Positions 13,840 to 16,084 of a stretch of 16,084 nucleotides of DNA are shown piece by piece; position 1 is the stretch's first letter, and each line of letters opens with the position of its first letter. Made by a program: the position numbers and the translations under genes. The stretch covers positions 1,564 through 17,647 of the forward strand of contig DFDI01000084.1 of NCBI GenBank assembly GCA_002367635.1. The letters run 5' to 3'. The notes beneath the pieces are model-generated. The model made no database searches. It worked only from the letters and a program-made list of their open reading frames with translations, and was not told where the DNA came from. The stretch is from Betaproteobacteria bacterium UBA3031 (GTDB taxonomy: Bacteria; Pseudomonadota; Gammaproteobacteria; Burkholderiales; Eutrophovitaceae).

Positions 13840-14319
13840 ATGTTTTTAAAAATAGATATCAAACAGCAAACGCTCAGCATAAGCGATGCGCCGAATAAGC
13901 CCGTCATTAAACGTTGTCTGGTGTCAACCTCCAAGTTTGGCGTCGGAGAGACGTACAACAGTTTTAAAACTCCGAGAGGCGTGCATTGTATTCGCGCAAA
14001 GATTGGTGCAAATCAGCCGATTAATACCGTGTTTATTCGCCGCAGACCCACTGGAGAAATTTTCAATACCTCGCTACAGGCCATGAACCCAGATCGTGAT
14101 TGGATGTTAACTCGAATACTCTGGTTGTCAGGAAAGGAAGTGGGGGTCAATCGCCTGGGTTCGGTGGATACCATGCGACGGTATATCTATCTTCATGGGT
14201 GTCCAGATGGGACTCAGTTAGGAGAGCCGGGCTCGATCGGATGTATTCGTATGGCCAATACAGACATTATTGAATTATTTGACCGAGTTTCCGTGGGCGA
14301 TATGGTTGAAATTAACTAA
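13840..14319 (+). CDS. L,D-transpeptidase (YkuD domain), no signal peptide
   Basis: The 159-residue protein is a single YkuD domain. It starts FLKIDIKQQTLSISD and ends with the active-site block: His119-Gly120 in YIYLHGCPDG and the SxGCIRM motif at 132-138 with nucleophile Cys135. YkuD enzymes cross-link peptidoglycan or attach proteins to it, cleaving tetrapeptide stems, and normally work in the periplasm. No signal peptide or membrane anchor is visible here: residues 1-20 are polar and belong to the domain. I set the start at ATG 13840, 4 bases after tadA's stop; an in-frame ATG at 13795 would overlap tadA and only adds YCKHFLK-type residues. How it reaches murein, or whether it acts on cytoplasmic recycled muropeptides, is open. 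The Shine-Dalgarno is poor, so coupling to tadA translation is likely. Confidence 0.88.
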   Translation: MFLKIDIKQQTLSISDAPNKPVIKRCLVSTSKFGVGETYNSFKTPRGVHCIRAKIGANQPINTVFIRRRPTGEIFNTSLQAMNPDRDWMLTRILWLSGKEVGVNRLGSVDTMRRYIYLHGCPDGTQLGEPGSIGCIRMANTDIIELFDRVSVGDMVEIN

Positions 14320-14338
14320 CTTAATGAAGGAATATTAA

Positions 14339-15079
14339 ATGAGGTTGCTAGGGAAAGTATCGATCATTACTGGTGCTGGTCGAGGTATTGGACATGCGAC
14401 AGTTGAAAAATTCTTGGCCGAAGGATCGATTGTTATTGCCTGTGACATAGATCCTTCACTCATCGAGCAAGTTAATGCTGAGATCAAAGCGGTAGGTGGC
14501 AGCGGTACAGCGATCGTGGTCGATGTCACGGATCCCGTTGCTATTGCTCAAATGCTCGACTCGGTCATCACGGAGTATGGCCAGGTTGATGTGCTTGTGA
14601 ACAATGCGGGCATCGTTCGAGACGCTCGAATGATCAATATGTCGGAAGAACTGTTTGATGACGTGATTAATGTCAATCTCAAAGGGACATTCAATTGCGC
14701 CAAAGCGGTTTTCCCTTACATGATGGAAAAGCAAGCCGGCGTGGTGCTTAACGCGTCTTCTATCGTAGGTATCTATGGCAACTTTGGGCAAACCAACTAT
14801 GCCGCAAGTAAATTTGGGGTTATTGGAATGGCGAAAACATGGGCGCGCGAATTTGGTCGATTCGGCATCAGAGCAAATGCAGTTTGTCCTGGAATGATTA
14901 ATACTGAAATTCTGAAAGATATACCAGAGACCGTGCTTAGTAATATTATTTCAAAGATTCCGCTTGGACGACTAGGCGACGCTTCCGAGATAGCAAATAC
15001 GTATGCATTTCTTGCTTCAGATGAGGCAAGCTATATCAATGGGGCTGTTATTGAAGTTGGTGGTGGCGCAACTTTGTAG
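14339..15079 (+). CDS. FabG-like short-chain dehydrogenase/reductase
   Basis: This 246-residue classical SDR resembles 3-oxoacyl-ACP reductase (FabG). It has the cofactor turn TGAGRGIG (11-18), Asp62 in VVDVTD, NNAG (88-91), and the catalytic tetrad Asn113, Ser141, Tyr154 and Lys158 in the SSIVG...NYAASK arrangement, followed by PG-x(3)-T and a C-terminal YINGAVIEVGGG. Asp36 after the second strand (ACDID) makes an NAD(H) preference possible instead of the NADPH of housekeeping FabG. The primary fabG usually sits with fabD-acpP, so this is probably a paralogue acting on 3-oxoacyl-CoA/ACP or a related substrate. A good GAAGGAA site at 14326-14332 fixes the start. It is the last gene of the icd run and ends 4 bases from the convergent queF. 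Confidence 0.9.
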   Translation: MRLLGKVSIITGAGRGIGHATVEKFLAEGSIVIACDIDPSLIEQVNAEIKAVGGSGTAIVVDVTDPVAIAQMLDSVITEYGQVDVLVNNAGIVRDARMINMSEELFDDVINVNLKGTFNCAKAVFPYMMEKQAGVVLNASSIVGIYGNFGQTNYAASKFGVIGMAKTWAREFGRFGIRANAVCPGMINTEILKDIPETVLSNIISKIPLGRLGDASEIANTYAFLASDEASYINGAVIEVGGGATL

Positions 15080-15083
15080 GGAT

Positions 15084-15500
15084 TTAGTAAGTAGACCTTT
15101 CATTCGAAAATTCTGGCAGCTGTATGGGATTCTCAGGCTTAAATCCTTTTTTCTTATGCTCCACAACGACTGTTGTGAAGATTCCACCTCGGACATAAAA
15201 TCGAGCAGTGAGCCGCATAAATTTAGGTTTGGTCAGTTTCGCTAGATCATTCAAAATTTCATTGGTGATGGCCTCATGAAATGCTCCTTTGTCCCTGAAA
15301 GATACGGTGTAGAGCTTCAGGCTTTTAAGCTCTACACATTTTTTATCGGGCAAATAGTCTAAATAGAGCGTTGCAAAATCAGGCTGCCCTGTCTTTGGAC
15401 ACAGGCAGGTGAATTCGGGGATTTGCATCCGGATCCAGAAATCATTTTCCGGAGCTGGGTTTGGGAAGGTTTCGAGTAAGTCGTTGGTATATTTTGGCAT
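15084..15500 (-). CDS. queF: NADPH-dependent 7-cyano-7-deazaguanine (preQ0) reductase QueF
   Basis: QueF reduces the nitrile of preQ0 to the amine preQ1 in queuosine synthesis for tRNA. The 138-residue product is the short, unimodular (YkvM, Bacillus-type) form, not the 280-residue two-domain E. coli type. It has the nucleophilic Cys34 and Asp41 in TCLCPKTGQPDFA, the QueF signature ELKSLKLY (57-64), His75-Glu76 in GAFHEAIT, and FYVRGGI near the end. It is convergent with the FabG-like gene (4-base gap) and divergent from smc. Its ribosome site, before 15500 on the minus strand, is weak. The codons of the ELKSLKLY motif form an 11-bp inverted repeat that looks like a terminator on the opposite strand. 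Confidence 0.95.
   Translation of the reverse strand: MPKYTNDLLETFPNPAPENDFWIRMQIPEFTCLCPKTGQPDFATLYLDYLPDKKCVELKSLKLYTVSFRDKGAFHEAITNEILNDLAKLTKPKFMRLTARFYVRGGIFTTVVVEHKKKGFKPENPIQLPEFSNERSTY
15307..15344 (+). terminator. Intrinsic terminator inside queF, for the convergent icd-fabG run
   Basis: On the + strand, GTGTAGAGCTT (15307-15317) and AAGCTCTACAC (15327-15337) form a perfect 11-bp stem with a 9-base loop, followed by one A and T6 (15339-15344). This is the only terminator-like structure I find downstream of the FabG-like gene, 228 bases past its stop and ahead of smc. The arms coincide with queF codons for VELK and LKLYT. On the queF strand the hairpin has no T-tract after it. Confidence 0.65.
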
Positions 15501-15601
15501 TCTTAAATGAGGTTATTGAGCTAAAATAGATGTGATGGATATGTGAGGCTTAGATACGGTTTTTCATATCCGAGATTATAACGATTTCAACGGATATTAT
15601 T
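15501..15601. promoter_or_regulatory. Divergent queF-smc intergenic region with switch-like repeats
   Basis: These 101 bases must hold start signals for both queF (minus) and smc (plus). GGATATG at 15537-15543 can pair with CATATCC at 15565-15571, and the overlapping ATATCCG at 15566-15572 can pair with CGGATAT at 15591-15597. The two hairpins share the middle element and exclude each other. The last arm ends 4 bases before the smc TTG and would cover its ribosome site. No strong -35/-10 pair stands out. Confidence 0.4.
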
Positions 15602-16084
15602 TTGCGCCTGACTCATATCAAATTAGCTGGTTTCAAATCTTTTGTAGATCCTACACATATCCCTGTTCCAGGACAGTTGGTTGGCGTCGTTGGTCCGAAT
15701 GGGTGTGGTAAATCGAATGTAATTGATGCTATTCGATGGGTGCTCGGTGAGACATCGGCGAAACAGCTGCGCGGTGAGAACATGCAGGATGTTATTTTTT
15801 CGGGCTCGAGCGACCGCAAACCTATGTCTCGGGCGAGCGTCGAACTGATCTTTGATAACAGTGCCGGTAAAGTTACTGGAGCGTGGTCTCAATATTCAGA
15901 AATTTCAGTAAAACGTATTCTTGAACGAGAGGGAACTTCTTCCTATTACCTTAATAATCAACACGTCAGACGACGTGATGTGGCTGACATTTTTCTCGGC
16001 ACCGGTTTGGGTGGGAAAGGCTATGCCATTATTGAGCAGGGCATGATTTCCAGAATCATTGAAGCACGCCCCGATGATATTAGG
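15602..16084 (+). CDS. smc: Chromosome segregation protein SMC, N-terminal part (cut by window edge)
   Basis: The frame is open from TTG 15602 to the window end, giving 161 codons. It starts LRLTHIKLAGFKSFVDPTHI, the usual opening of proteobacterial SMC, and has Walker A GPNGCGKS (31-38), followed by NVIDAIRWVLGE, GENMQDVIFSGS (58-69), RASVELIFDNS (77-87), the RDGTSSYY-like REGTSSYYLNN (109-119), RRRDVADIFLGTGLG (123-137) and the Q-loop region YAIIEQGMISRIIEARP (141-157, Gln146). SMC with ScpA and ScpB compacts and segregates chromosomes; many gammaproteobacteria have MukB instead. The start is TTG, where homologues begin MRL; CGGAT about 6 bases upstream is a weak ribosome site. The coiled coil, hinge and C-terminal ATPase half lie beyond the window. 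Confidence 0.96.
   Translation, partial: MRLTHIKLAGFKSFVDPTHIPVPGQLVGVVGPNGCGKSNVIDAIRWVLGETSAKQLRGENMQDVIFSGSSDRKPMSRASVELIFDNSAGKVTGAWSQYSEISVKRILEREGTSSYYLNNQHVRRRDVADIFLGTGLGGKGYAIIEQGMISRIIEARPDDIR

Overview
The window carries about eleven larger genes plus several small or partial ones. It looks like ordinary chromosome from a gammaproteobacterium of moderate G+C, most likely marine. Three things suggest this: an OsmC-YcaO fusion protein of the type skewed to marine gamma- and betaproteobacteria, a monomeric NADP isocitrate dehydrogenase, and a true SMC condensin instead of MukB. The species cannot be named from the sequence alone. I see no transposase, integrase, CRISPR array, rRNA or intact tRNA.

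Layout, left to right. (1) 1-2196: OsmC-YcaO fusion protein, beginning exactly at the window edge. (2) 2197-2980: a long non-coding stretch holding a perfect hairpin, a 44-residue Lys-rich small protein, a doubtful 30-residue reading frame and a strong intrinsic terminator at 2820-2856. (3) 2981-3493: an AT-rich, unrecognised exported protein with a plausible promoter, then a 369-base gene-poor stretch. (4) 3863-7640: DUF3422 membrane protein, SxtJ-family membrane protein, DUF5989 (SxtK-like) mini membrane protein and NodU/SxtI-type carbamoyltransferase, all on the + strand with short gaps. The last three form the recognisable carbamoyltransferase module known from the saxitoxin cluster and from many unrelated bacteria. 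(5) 7641-8259: 619 bases with short palindromes and only weak mini-reading-frames. (6) 8260-9825: SulP anion transporter with a STAS domain. (7) 10078-15079: a compact five-gene run, icd (monomeric) - curA-like reductase - tadA - L,D-transpeptidase - FabG-like SDR, with gaps of 4 to about 26 bases. (8) 15084-15500, minus strand: queF, convergent with the FabG-like gene by only 4 bases. (9) 15602 to the edge: the first 161 codons of smc, divergent from queF.

The metabolic and envelope genes do not form one pathway. The best candidate for a poorly described system is the carbamoyltransferase module, which has two tiny membrane partners and no visible substrate-synthesis genes. The best non-coding observations are: a hairpin-plus-T-tract on the + strand lying inside queF, where its two arms encode the QueF signature motif; an icd leader with alternating CTCACCT/AGGTGAG elements that can form mutually exclusive hairpins; and a smaller three-element switch-like arrangement just before smc.
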